DNA of 33,154 nt. Source: a virus. The notes under the pieces were generated by a model, which was not told the origin of the DNA, made no database searches, and saw nothing but the letters and a program-made list of their open reading frames with translations. A program made the position numbers and the translations under genes. Where the stretch lies: IMG/VR virus record IMGVR_UViG_3300037337_000101, positions 1 to 33,154 of that record. The stretch is one strand, 5' to 3'. Numbering within the stretch: position 1 is the first letter of the stretch; each line of letters starts with the position of its first letter. This document shows positions 1 to 5,981 of this stretch, piece after piece.

Positions 1-11
1 CGCCTCTATTT
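1..11. repeat. Terminal overlap, left copy (circle closure)
   Basis: The 11 bases CGCCTCTATTT open the window and also close it (33144-33154). Merging the two copies keeps a leftward gene in frame across the join. Keeping both copies puts a stop codon into that gene within a few codons. This is best explained by a circular molecule opened inside a gene, with a short residual overlap. Confidence 0.8.
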
Positions 12-84
12 CGTCGGCGGCCTCTTCATACTCATTGCCCGCGTTTCGCAAAGATTGCAGCGCGCGGTCAGATAGTTTTTTCAT
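1..84 (-). CDS. Junction-spanning hypothetical protein, 5' part
   Basis: This is the first 28 codons (MKKLSDRALQSLRNAG...) of a leftward gene that runs off the left edge and continues at 33143. The ATG at 84 follows a GGAG ribosome binding site 7 bases upstream. After merging the 11-bp overlap, the frame reads ...EAADEIEALRSRIAELEAQL... without interruption and ends at 32724, giving 167 aa. The N-terminal third (about residues 10-45) is charged, helical and probably coiled coil. I do not recognise a family. The gene belongs to the leftward early operon, after the 150-593 gene and before the 32572-32727 gene. Confidence 0.8.
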   Translation of the reverse strand, partial: MKKLSDRALQSLRNAGNEYEEAADEIEA

Positions 85-149
85 TTCAATTCTCCGATTC
101 AGTTCTGCGGCGGGAATGAATTCCCCGCTGTCAAGGCAAAGTCCTGGGG

Positions 150-593
150 TCATGCAATGGCCCCTTGATCGACTTGGTGCGCCAGAATCAGGGCAGCAAA
201 GCCGGTAGCGTCGTCCCAGGCGGCTGAGAACTCTTTGATCGGCAGGTCACCGCCACTTTCTTCAGCGACTTCGATTGCCCGGTCAAGCGCCTGGGTGTAC
301 TCCGTGCGCCACTTGTAGCCGTCAAGGCACATGCCCTCAACCGTCTTGAGCGCACCGTGCAACTGGCGCACCCAAGGCTCCCGCACGCCGCACCGGGCAG
401 CGGCTTCACAGGGTGTGCCGATGACCACCGCCAACGCGGCCAGCAGATCGGTGGCGTCCTCGCCGTCCTCTGCGAGCATGAGCTTCAGGCGCGTGGTGAG
501 GAGCTGGCTTTGGAAGTCGCTCTCTGCCTTGCGCTTGCGCTGGGCGATCTGATCGCGCTTCATGCGCCGACCGTGGGCGGTTGTTTTTTTCAC
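150..593 (-). CDS. Hypothetical early protein, 147 aa
   Basis: No family recognised. The N terminus (about residues 1-35) is rich in Lys and Arg. The rest is acidic and helical, with a segment near residues 45-75 (DATDLLAALAVVIGTPCEAA) and a C-terminal half resembling soluble phage accessory proteins. The GTG at 593 overlaps the stop of the upstream gene as GTGA, which suggests translational coupling. An in-frame ATG at 563 is an alternative start. Its place between a small conserved phage protein and the junction-spanning gene makes it part of the leftward early operon. Confidence 0.75.
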   Translation of the reverse strand: MKKTTAHGRRMKRDQIAQRKRKAESDFQSQLLTTRLKLMLAEDGEDATDLLAALAVVIGTPCEAAARCGVREPWVRQLHGALKTVEGMCLDGYKWRTEYTQALDRAIEVAEESGGDLPIKEFSAAWDDATGFAALILAHQVDQGAIA

Positions 594-802
594 AGGGTTC
601 TGCCTTGCTTTTCTCGGGGGCCAAGCTCTTTCACAGTGCCGTCTCGGTAGCGAAGCTCGTCGCCCATGCGGCTTGGCAGGGCGAGGGCTTGGTTGCAGCC
701 GGGGCGACCATCGTAGGGTGCCAGCTCCAGGCCCTGGTAGAAGCTGCCGTAGGCCACGCGCACGGTGCGGGCTGACCCGTGCTGTTTGTATTGGGCTGGC
801 AT
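590..802 (-). CDS. Small conserved phage protein, 70 aa
   Basis: A 70-residue soluble protein starting MPAQYKQHGSARTVRVAYGS. It resembles short proteins I recall next to ssb in other phages of GC-rich proteobacteria, but I know no function for them. Its ATG at 802 overlaps the ssb stop as ATGA, and its own stop overlaps the next start as GTGA, so it is probably translated by coupling within the early operon. There are no transmembrane segments and no cysteine pairs suggesting a zinc site. Confidence 0.75.
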   Translation of the reverse strand: MPAQYKQHGSARTVRVAYGSFYQGLELAPYDGRPGCNQALALPSRMGDELRYRDGTVKELGPREKQGRTL

Positions 803-1296
803 CAGAAGATCGAGTGAGTGCCGCGAAAGCTCAAGGGGTCACGGAACGGAATGTCGTCGACCATGTCATCAAAGCTGCTTGGGGCTCGCGGAGCAGGCGC
901 TGGAGCGGGCGCAGGACGTGGGGCAGGGGACTGGGCAGGCGAAGCGCTTTGACTGTCCTGGCGACCTCCAATCATCTGCATATGGTCTGCCAGAATCTCG
1001 GTGGTGTACTTGTCGTTGCCGTCTTTGTCAGTCCATTTTCTGGTGCGAAGTTTCCCGACGATCAACACTTGAGACCCCTTGCGCAAGTAGTCTGTGCAGA
1101 CTTTTGCCAACCCACCAGTGGTTACGATGTTGACCCACTCGGTTTTCTCGCGCTTCTCGCCAGAAGTTTTGTCTTTCCAAGACTCGCCCACAGCGATAGA
1201 GAAATTTGCCACAGGGTCTCCGTTGGGGAAAGTTCTTCCTTCAACGTCTTTGCCAAGTCGGCCCACGAAAGTGCATTGGTTTAGATCATTTGACAT
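802..1296 (-). CDS. ssb: Single-stranded DNA-binding protein
   Basis: A 164-aa SSB. Residues 1-110 form the OB fold (NQCTFVGRLGKDVEGRTFPNG start, then the conserved SIAVGESWKDKTSGEKREKTEWV and LRKGSQVLIVGKL segments). Residues 115-140 are a Pro/Ala/Ser-rich linker. The acidic tip DDMVDDIPF follows but is not terminal: another 13 residues (RDPLSFRGTHSIF) come after it. It should coat single-stranded DNA during phage replication and recombination. The ATG at 1296 has a strong AGGAG five bases upstream, located inside the last codons of the HNH gene, which it overlaps by 11 bases. Confidence 0.95.
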   Translation of the reverse strand: MSNDLNQCTFVGRLGKDVEGRTFPNGDPVANFSIAVGESWKDKTSGEKREKTEWVNIVTTGGLAKVCTDYLRKGSQVLIVGKLRTRKWTDKDGNDKYTTEILADHMQMIGGRQDSQSASPAQSPAPRPAPAPAPAPRAPSSFDDMVDDIPFRDPLSFRGTHSIF

Positions 1297-1939
1297 TTTT
1301 GCTCCTGTTTACTGAATGCGGTGGCGCGGTGATGGCGATCTCCATTGACCAGCCTTTTTTTAATCGATACCTCAAGCAGGCAGGGCTAATGCCCGCCGCC
1401 CTTGCTGCGTAAGTTAATGTCACTGCCTTTCCATGAATCACCAGAAAGACGTTGCTACTCTTGTTGATAGACTGTTGAGCCTGAGTGGCCCATCGACAAT
1501 TGGCGGGCTCATAGTTGCCATCGTTGTCAATTCGGTCGATAGTCATTCCCTTGGGCCGGTGCCCCATGTCATCTACGAAGTTTTCAAACGACATCCATCG
1601 ATTGCATATTGATATGCCGCGACCGCCATATCTTTGCCATTTGTGATTGTTTGGATTGGTGCATCTCTGTATCATCGCGTGCCAAGACTTGTAATCCGAT
1701 GTGTGTGCCATGCCGTGAGTGGTGGAGCGCTTTGCATTTATTTCTCGGTTCAAGCATCCGCAGGATTGAGTCATTCCGCTCCGAAGTGATTGGCCTAGAA
1801 CAACTTTTTTGTTGCCGCAGTCGCAAGAGCAAAGCCATTTAGCATTGCCGTGCTTGTCACTGCCTGCGGTTTCCATCACCAAAAACCGAGTGAAGCGAGC
1901 GCCAGCCATATCCAGCGTCTTCTTGCTTGACGCTTTCAT
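1286..1939 (-). CDS. HNH-type (homing-like) endonuclease
   Basis: About 217 aa from the ATG at 1939; the same frame is open upstream to 2020. An N-terminal Cys cluster (CSCDCG ... QSCGC) suggests zinc binding. It is followed by a YGGRGI motif and the signature TIDRIDNDGNYEPANCRWAT, typical of phage HNH/AP2-like endonucleases. The C-terminal part (LTYAARAAGISPACLRYRLKKGWSMEIAI) looks like the helix-turn-helix DNA-binding module that such enzymes carry. It sits between the kinase and ssb as a free-standing insertion-like gene. The start is uncertain because no clear ribosome binding site precedes 1939. Confidence 0.8.
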   Translation of the reverse strand: MKASSKKTLDMAGARFTRFLVMETAGSDKHGNAKWLCSCDCGNKKVVLGQSLRSGMTQSCGCLNREINAKRSTTHGMAHTSDYKSWHAMIQRCTNPNNHKWQRYGGRGISICNRWMSFENFVDDMGHRPKGMTIDRIDNDGNYEPANCRWATQAQQSINKSSNVFLVIHGKAVTLTYAARAAGISPACLRYRLKKGWSMEIAITAPPHSVNRSKNVK

Positions 1940-1991
1940 GGGGCGGCTTTCTCGGCCTCGTACTGCGCTGTTTCGGCTTGGGTGGGTGTGG

Positions 1992-2636
1992 TCATGGTGT
2001 GGTGTGGCTGGTGTGCGCAATGCCCAGCGCCTCGCGCACCCGCTCCAGCAGCTCGGGCAGGCCCGCGCTGTTGTCGATCACTTGGGCGGGCGCAAACTCG
2101 GCACCAGTGGTCTCGCTGGGGTGGGCTTGGTGGCTCACGCCGTAGCCTGGGCGCTGCACTTGCCAGATTTCGCCGCCCAGGTCTTTCACGGTTCCGGCCT
2201 CGTCGTTAAAGCGCACATCGGTGATGACGATGGCGCTGGTGCGGTGCACATACAGCGCGCTGCCGATGCGGCGCACGATCTTGAAGCGCCAGTAATCGGT
2301 GTCTTGCGCGCGCCGGTATTCGGTGCCCCACTTCTGCATGATCCAGCGCGGGCTGCGCGGGGCGGCAAATTCGACCGCAATTTCTGCTGCGGTCATGGCG
2401 CAGAGAAAGCCCGCGTCGGTGCACCTGAACAGAGCCAGCGCGCTGATCGGGTGTTCTTTGGTTTCGCGGTTGGTCAGGTAGGCCAGCGGCACGCCAAAGG
2501 CTGCGCAGACCTCGGCGCGCAGGGCGTCGGCAAAGGCCAGACGGGTGCCGCCGGTGAGGTGGACGATGGCGTCTGCCGTGGCGTCTTTGCCACTGCCGGC
2601 CGGGCCTGTGAGGCCGATGATTCTGGGTTTGGTCAT
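1992..2636 (-). CDS. Deoxynucleoside monophosphate kinase-like P-loop protein
   Basis: A 214-aa protein with a P-loop at residues 9-17 (LTGPAGSGKD) right after an initial beta strand, as in nucleotide kinases. It continues with FADALRAEVCAAFGV and ITDVRFNDEA, segments seen in phage dNMP kinases of the T4 gp1 type. Predicted role: phosphorylation of dNMPs to feed replication. The ATG overlaps the upstream stop as ATGA. An unspecific small P-loop kinase is the alternative reading. Confidence 0.8.
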   Translation of the reverse strand: MTKPRIIGLTGPAGSGKDATADAIVHLTGGTRLAFADALRAEVCAAFGVPLAYLTNRETKEHPISALALFRCTDAGFLCAMTAAEIAVEFAAPRSPRWIMQKWGTEYRRAQDTDYWRFKIVRRIGSALYVHRTSAIVITDVRFNDEAGTVKDLGGEIWQVQRPGYGVSHQAHPSETTGAEFAPAQVIDNSAGLPELLERVREALGIAHTSHTTP

Positions 2637-3010
2637 CCTGCCCAGCTCCCGGCAATGAGGTATGAAAGAACGATGGCCAGGCCGGTGACTGCCAGGGCAA
2701 TCAGCAGGTAGGCGAGCATCTGCAGGCCGCTTTCTGCGGCGAGCGCTTCTTGTTCCTCGGATTCGCCGATCGAGCCGTGGTGGATCACCAGGCGGCTGTC
2801 TGGCACCTGCTCGGTGTCTACCGTGTGTAGCGTTGCCAGAGGCACGGTGCGCAGGATCTGTTTAGCGCTGACGGTGCCTTCGCTGGGTTGCACGGGCTGG
2901 CCGGCACGCACTCGGCGCACGGCGCGAAGGTGTTGCCCGGCGCTGCGGTTGATTTGCTCGGTGATGCGTTGCATGGCGGCCTCGGCTTGTTGGCTGGGGT
3001 TGGTGCTCAT
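2633..3010 (-). CDS. Membrane-anchored hypothetical protein, 125 aa
   Basis: The start at 3010 (MSTNPSQQAEAAMQ) is set by an AAAGGAG ribosome binding site 5 bases upstream; an open frame extending further 5' would run through a hairpin. The N-terminal 90 residues are soluble, with a helical region and a basic patch (HLRAVRRVRAG). The C terminus has one strong hydrophobic segment (LQMLAYLLIALAVTGLAIVL), so the protein is probably a C-tail-anchored inner-membrane protein. No family recognised. It is the first gene after the hairpin at 3032-3059, and its stop overlaps the kinase start. Confidence 0.75.
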   Translation of the reverse strand: MSTNPSQQAEAAMQRITEQINRSAGQHLRAVRRVRAGQPVQPSEGTVSAKQILRTVPLATLHTVDTEQVPDSRLVIHHGSIGESEEQEALAAESGLQMLAYLLIALAVTGLAIVLSYLIAGSWAG

Positions 3011-3031
3011 TCCGACTCCTTTTTGTTCCTG

Positions 3032-3067
3032 AAATAGCCCGCCTGCAAGCGGGCTATTTTTTTTGCT
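3032..3067 (+). terminator. Strong hairpin with U-tract, rightward orientation
   Basis: An 11-bp stem (AAATAGCCCGC, 3032-3042, pairing with 3049-3059) with a 6-base loop is followed on the + strand by a run of T to 3064. As a rho-independent terminator it is clearly better in the rightward direction, yet every gene nearby is leftward. Read leftward it has only three T after the stem, so it could act as a leaky attenuator between the two parts of the early operon. Confidence 0.7.
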
Positions 3068-3093
3068 GAAAAAAAGCGCAGCAAAGTCGCCGT

Positions 3094-3189
3094 TTACGAG
3101 AGCCACTCCAAAGAGAAATAAGCCAGCGCGATGCCGATGGCGCAGGCCAGCAGCCAGTCGGCCAAGGGCTCGATGTGGCGGCGGTTCAA
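3094..3189 (-). CDS. Tiny membrane protein, 31 aa
   Basis: The TTG start at 3189 overlaps the upstream stop as TTGA and is preceded by AGGAG at good spacing, which supports this unusual start. The product has a short basic N terminus (NRRHIEPLADW) followed by one hydrophobic segment (LLACAIGIALAYFSL). It probably sits in the inner membrane. No family recognised. Confidence 0.5.
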   Translation of the reverse strand: MNRRHIEPLADWLLACAIGIALAYFSLEWLS

Positions 3190-3332
3190 AGGGCGCTCCT
3201 GCTGGCGATCTGGCGCACGATGTAAGGCACGTCTGGGTGCATCGGGTCGATGCTGCGCAGGGCCCAGCGCAGGTAAGCGAGGTCGATGGCGCGCAGCAGG
3301 CGGCTGATGCCGATGGAGGTGGCGCGGATCAC
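3186..3332 (-). CDS. Small hypothetical protein, 48 aa
   Basis: The GTG at 3332 overlaps the stop of the upstream gene as GTGA. The product (IRATSIGISRLLRAIDLAYLRWALRSIDP...) is short and basic with an amphipathic helix, and ends just over the next gene's TTG. The tight overlaps at both ends support a real gene. No function can be assigned. Confidence 0.55.
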   Translation of the reverse strand: MIRATSIGISRLLRAIDLAYLRWALRSIDPMHPDVPYIVRQIASRSAL

Positions 3333-3544
3333 TTGCGCTCTCCCAGGGTGTGGCGCAGCATCTGCGCGCGCCAGGCTTGCATGGCAGCGGCCACTTCGTC
3401 GCGCTCGATGGGCAGCAGTGACAGCTCAAGCGCGGGCTCGGTGTCGGCGAAGTCGGTGGGGGTGACGCCGAAGTGTTCGAGCAGCGCAAAGTCGCTGTCT
3501 GGCTCGTTGAGTTCGATGGCTTCCAGGCCGTTGGTGTTTGTCAT
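3329..3544 (-). CDS. First gene of the leftward early operon, hypothetical, 71 aa
   Basis: An acidic 71-aa protein starting MTNTNGLEAIELNEPDSDFALLEHFG. The ATG at 3544 follows a GGAGAGG site three bases upstream, and the start lies about 35 bases below a well-formed leftward promoter. It has no transmembrane segment or known motif. As the first product of a pL-like transcript it could be an early regulator, but nothing in the sequence shows that. Confidence 0.7.
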   Translation of the reverse strand: MTNTNGLEAIELNEPDSDFALLEHFGVTPTDFADTEPALELSLLPIERDEVAAAMQAWRAQMLRHTLGERK

Positions 3545-3576
3545 GTGCCTCTCCGTTGGTGTGAACGTGAGGGCAA

Positions 3577-3607
3577 GTATCACACCCCGTGTTTATCTTG
3601 TCAACAC
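3577..3607 (-). promoter_or_regulatory. Leftward early promoter (pL-like) with operator-like palindrome
   Basis: On the minus strand a perfect -35 TTGACA (3599-3604) is followed after 16 bases by TGATAC (3577-3582). The -35 lies inside an imperfect palindrome, GTGTTTATCTTGTCAACAC (3589-3607). Its GTGTT...AACAC arms match those of the palindrome in the switch region at 4629-4646. It should drive the early operon starting with the gene at 3544 and be repressed by the phage repressor. Confidence 0.65.
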
Positions 3608-3628
3608 ATGGCGTGGTTTATTTGTGCG

Positions 3629-3652
3629 AAAAAAAACCCACCTTGTGGCGGG
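3629..3652 (-). terminator. Terminator of the repressor operon
   Basis: Read leftward, a 6-bp stem (CCCGCC, loop ACAA, GGTGGG with one G-U pair) is followed directly by eight T. It lies 21 bases after the stop of the 3673-4083 gene and before the leftward promoter, so it separates repressor transcription from the early operon. Confidence 0.75.
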
Positions 3653-3672
3653 ATGGCTGCACTCGGTGGGAT

Positions 3673-4083
3673 TTACCCGGCGCAGCTGCTCACGGTGCTG
3701 GCTATCGCAACGAGCGTGACGATGGCGCCGATCCCTATGGCGAGGTTAATGTCTTCGCTTTTTTGCAGCGCCCGCTCTTCTGTGGCTTTTCGGGCGTGAA
3801 AGTTGGGGTCGGGCGTGAGCTGTGCCTGGCAGTGTTTACAAACGCTGGCCTCTGGTCGTACCCATTCTGCACACGCGGGGCACTTTCGGTGACTGGCAGC
3901 GGAGGGGGTTTTGCTGGCGCTGCTTTTGACCGCTGCCAAATCTTCGAAGGCCAGCACAAAAATAGCGCCGAGGATCGGGGTGATAAAACAGGAAAGAACA
4001 AACCAGCCAAACCCATTTCGCCCGCGTTTGCTGGCTAAAACACCAACCGCTGCAGAAAATGCAAGCCAAAAAACAAACACCAC
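3673..4083 (-). CDS. Zinc-ribbon membrane protein next to the repressor
   Basis: A 136-aa protein. It has two N-terminal hydrophobic segments (about residues 1-17 and 26-47) separated by a basic loop (SKRGRNGFG), then a zinc ribbon with two CxxC pairs (CPACAEWVRPEASVCKHC, about residues 68-85), a charged helix, and a C-terminal hydrophobic segment (AIGIGAIVTLVAIASTV). The start is GTG at 4083 with AGGAG six bases upstream. It follows the repressor gene on the same strand with a terminator after it, so it is likely expressed in the lysogen. A superinfection-exclusion or lysogenic-conversion role is inference from position only. Confidence 0.75.
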   Translation of the reverse strand: MVFVFWLAFSAAVGVLASKRGRNGFGWFVLSCFITPILGAIFVLAFEDLAAVKSSASKTPSAASHRKCPACAEWVRPEASVCKHCQAQLTPDPNFHARKATEERALQKSEDINLAIGIGAIVTLVAIASTVSSCAG

Positions 4084-4137
4084 TTTAGGCTCCTGAGTTT
4101 ATTTGATCGCGATATTCTGCCTCAGCGTGTTGGCATG

Positions 4138-4593
4138 TCAGGCTGCGCGGGCCTGCGAAACGGGATGACAATCGCCGTTGTCCTGGTGCCTGGGCTGATC
4201 TGAGCTGCCGTTGAGTCGTCGCATTTCGGAAATGATTTTGACGCGTTGCTCGGTGTTCAGGCTTCGGAAAAGATCAACCGCTTCTGCTATGGATGCGTCG
4301 TAAGTTGTTGCGGCTGGCTCTTGCGCTCGGCTGTGATGATGGGGGCTACGAGAGACCTCTGTGGTCTCGCTGTAGGGCACTTCGCCAGTGTCTGGCCCAC
4401 TCAGCAGCCACTCGAGGGGCACGCGAAGTACGCGAGCAATCTCGGCAATTTTGTCGCCACCTGTTCCCCTGGGCCGGTTTTCCAGGTTGCCTATGGCGCT
4501 TTGCTTTGCATAGCCGACAGCCAACGCCAATGCCTCGCCGCTCATTCCTCGCGCGTTGCGTGCTTGCCTGACTCTTTCACCCACTGTTTTCAT
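4138..4593 (-). CDS. CI-like repressor (HTH only, no peptidase domain)
   Basis: A 151-aa protein. Residues 4-62 form an XRE/Cro-type helix-turn-helix (VGERVRQARNARGMSGEALA ... IGNLE ... IAEIARVLRVPLEWLLSG). A flexible His/Ser-rich middle and a short helical tail (EAVDLFRSLNTEQRVKIISEM) follow. It lacks the LexA/S24 peptidase domain of lambda CI, so RecA-stimulated self-cleavage is not expected. It is divergent from the Cro-like gene across a 74-bp switch region and is the likely lysogeny repressor. Prophage repressors of this short type are common. Confidence 0.85.
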   Translation of the reverse strand: MKTVGERVRQARNARGMSGEALALAVGYAKQSAIGNLENRPRGTGGDKIAEIARVLRVPLEWLLSGPDTGEVPYSETTEVSRSPHHHSRAQEPAATTYDASIAEAVDLFRSLNTEQRVKIISEMRRLNGSSDQPRHQDNGDCHPVSQARAA

Positions 4594-4628
4594 GGAAGAC
4601 CATTGAACACGCGCAATGATCTGCCGGG

Positions 4629-4661
4629 GTGTTGACCTGTTAACACACCGCGTGGTAAAGT
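4629..4661 (+). promoter_or_regulatory. Switch region: operator palindrome and rightward promoter (pR-like)
   Basis: The palindrome GTGTTGACCTGTTAACAC (4629-4646) contains the -35 TTGACC (4632-4637). After an 18-base spacer comes TAAAGT (4656-4661). The first codon of the Cro-like gene begins seven bases after this -10, so its transcript may have almost no leader. On the other strand the same block offers a weaker TTAACA/ATCATT pair pointing at the repressor gene. Confidence 0.6.
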
Positions 4662-4667
4662 GTGGTC

Positions 4668-4937
4668 ATGAACTCTGAAACTTTCCCTGTTTTGGCTGGC
4701 GAGCACGCGGTTGACCGTGCTGCTCGCTTTGTGGGTGGCCGGCCCATCTTGGCCAAGTCTCTCGGCGTCACGGCTGCGGCGATTGGCAACTGGAAGTTTC
4801 GCGGTGTGCCGATTGAAATGTGTGTGCCGATTGAGCGGGCCACATTGGGGGTGGTGGGCCGTCAGCACCTGCGCCCCGATTGGATGGACCTTTGGCCTGA
4901 GCTGGCCGAGCCCACCACTGAACAGTCCACGGCCTGA
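4668..4937 (+). CDS. Cro/YdaS-like DNA-binding protein
   Basis: An 89-aa protein with the short helix-turn-helix typical of YdaS/Cro-like phage regulators: AVDRAARFVGGRPILAKSLGVTAAAIGNWKFRGVPIEMCVPIERAT (residues 15-60). A tail with RQHLRPDWMDLWPEL resembles the conserved ending of these proteins (RPDL/W...). It is divergent from the repressor and is the first rightward gene, as expected for Cro. The start at 4668 lies directly behind the promoter and has no good ribosome binding site, consistent with a leaderless mRNA. Confidence 0.85.
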   Translation: MNSETFPVLAGEHAVDRAARFVGGRPILAKSLGVTAAAIGNWKFRGVPIEMCVPIERATLGVVGRQHLRPDWMDLWPELAEPTTEQSTA

Positions 4938-4940
4938 CCG

Positions 4941-5138
4941 ATGGCCTCTTTTCTCCCCGCCACCACCTTGGCGCGCACACCAGCGCGCTGGCCCGGTCTT
5001 TGCCGGCTTCTCCTGGCCACGATGGCTTGGGGCCGGGCCGGTGGTGGGGTGTTTCCTGTGGTGCATGGCGCCACTGTTGCTTTTTTTGTCAACCCAAGGT
5101 GCGCAACGGCGCTCAACTTTGTTGCGAGGTGCTCATGA
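4941..5138 (+). CDS. Possible small hydrophobic protein, 65 aa
   Basis: This frame begins three bases after the Cro-like stop and ends as ATGA on the next gene's start. Such tight packing favours a real gene. The product is hydrophobic and Ala/Gly/Arg-rich without a recognisable motif, and a terminator-like hairpin lies inside it (5058-5087). The segment could equally be an untranslated regulatory leader between cro and the next regulator. Confidence 0.35.
   Translation: MASFLPATTLARTPARWPGLCRLLLATMAWGRAGGGVFPVVHGATVAFFVNPRCATALNFVARCS
5058..5087 (+). terminator. Terminator-like hairpin between cro-like and next regulator (tR1-like)
   Basis: A 7-bp stem GTGGTGC / GCGCCAC (one G-U pair) with a 3-base loop is followed six bases later by seven T. 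Its position after the Cro-like gene and before a second regulator matches that of tR1 in lambdoid phages. The gap between stem and T-run makes it a weaker candidate than the other terminators here. Confidence 0.4.
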
Positions 5139-5506
5139 CCAACCAGATTTCATTGCCCGTTGAGGTGCGGCCCGAGGAGATCCAGCGCAAGCACTCTTTG
5201 GGCGGCGCCATTGAGCTTTGCGCCGAGCTGGGCGGCTTTGCGCTTGACAAGGAGCTGCAGCAGCGCCTGGGTGTGGACAAGGCGCAATTCAGCCGCTGGC
5301 ATGGGGGCACTGAGGGCATTCAGTGGTCGAAGTTCACTGCGCTGATGGATGCCTGCGGCAACGATGCACCGGTGTTGTGGATGCTGCACGCGCGGGGGTA
5401 CGACCTGCACAGCGTACGCCGCCACGAGAGCACGCTGGAGCGCGAAAACCGTGAGCTGCGTGAAGAGCGGGCGGCGCTGCGCAGGGTGTTGGGGATGGCG
5501 GCATGA
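5135..5506 (+). CDS. Putative DNA-binding regulator (CII position), 123 aa
   Basis: Starts at the ATG at 5135 with GAGGTG three bases upstream. The middle of the protein (LGGFALDKELQQRLGVDKAQFSRWHGGTEGIQWSKFTALMD, about residues 32-72) reads like a helix-turn-helix with the QFSRW recognition helix. The C terminus (ESTLERENRELREERAALRRVL) is a leucine-zipper-like helix that could dimerise or tetramerise. It occupies the place of cII between cro and the replication genes. I know similar proteins in prophages of GC-rich proteobacteria only as uncharacterised regulators. Confidence 0.7.
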   Translation: MTNQISLPVEVRPEEIQRKHSLGGAIELCAELGGFALDKELQQRLGVDKAQFSRWHGGTEGIQWSKFTALMDACGNDAPVLWMLHARGYDLHSVRRHESTLERENRELREERAALRRVLGMAA

Positions 5507-5685
5507 GCGCGGAGGAGCAGCAGTTGGAGCTTGACATCCAGCGTGTGGGGCGTTGCCTGGTGCGTTTGGTCGAGCTTGGCCAGGTGGATTGCGCGCGGCA
5601 GATGGCGCAGATTCAGGCGCGGCTCGTTTGCAGTCGCAGCCCGTCCACGGTGGAGCGCATGGAGCGCGAGCGGGGTTTGGTGTGA
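5503..5685 (+). CDS. Small helical hypothetical protein, 60 aa
   Basis: Starts with ATGA over the previous stop and ends with GTGA over the next start. The sequence (SAEEQQLELDIQRVGRCLVRLVELGQVDCARQMAQIQARLV) is predominantly helical. No family recognised; its place suggests an accessory to replication or regulation. Confidence 0.65.
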   Translation: MSAEEQQLELDIQRVGRCLVRLVELGQVDCARQMAQIQARLVCSRSPSTVERMERERGLV

Positions 5686-5981
5686 ACGAGACCGTGCGGT
5701 TGTTTGACATGGGATTTTTTGAGCGCCAGCATTACCTGGGCATCGTGAAGCGCAAGCGGGGCCAGGCTGAGCATGACCGGCTCGTCGGTGAGGTGGCGGC
5801 CCTGCGCCAGGCCGCCAAGGTAGGCCCCATCTCCCCAGGTGTTGAGAGCGGCGCGCGCGCGCAGCAATCTTCGGATGCAAAGCAGGCGGGCACCCCCGGT
5901 GTTGGGTCCTTCCCATGCAACCCTAATGCGGGTCATTCACGGCCCGATGGGTGTGTAGACAGTGGAGCGCCCGGTAACTGA
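5682..5981 (+). CDS. Hypothetical protein before the primase, 99 aa
   Basis: The GTG at 5682 overlaps the upstream stop, and the TGA is shared with the ATG of the primase gene (TGATG). The N-terminal 50 residues (NETVRLFDMGFFERQHYLGIVKRKRGQAEHDRLVGEVAALRQAAK) are ordered and charged. The rest is low-complexity and Gly/Ser/Pro-rich. No known domain. Strict coupling to the primase-helicase suggests a replication accessory (inference). Confidence 0.65.
   Translation: MNETVRLFDMGFFERQHYLGIVKRKRGQAEHDRLVGEVAALRQAAKVGPISPGVESGARAQQSSDAKQAGTPGVGSFPCNPNAGHSRPDGCVDSGAPGN

Noticed and set aside
1809-2711. 300-codon + strand frame opposite the kinase
   Set aside because: Shadow of the kinase gene, which has a P-loop and ATGA coupling on the minus strand.
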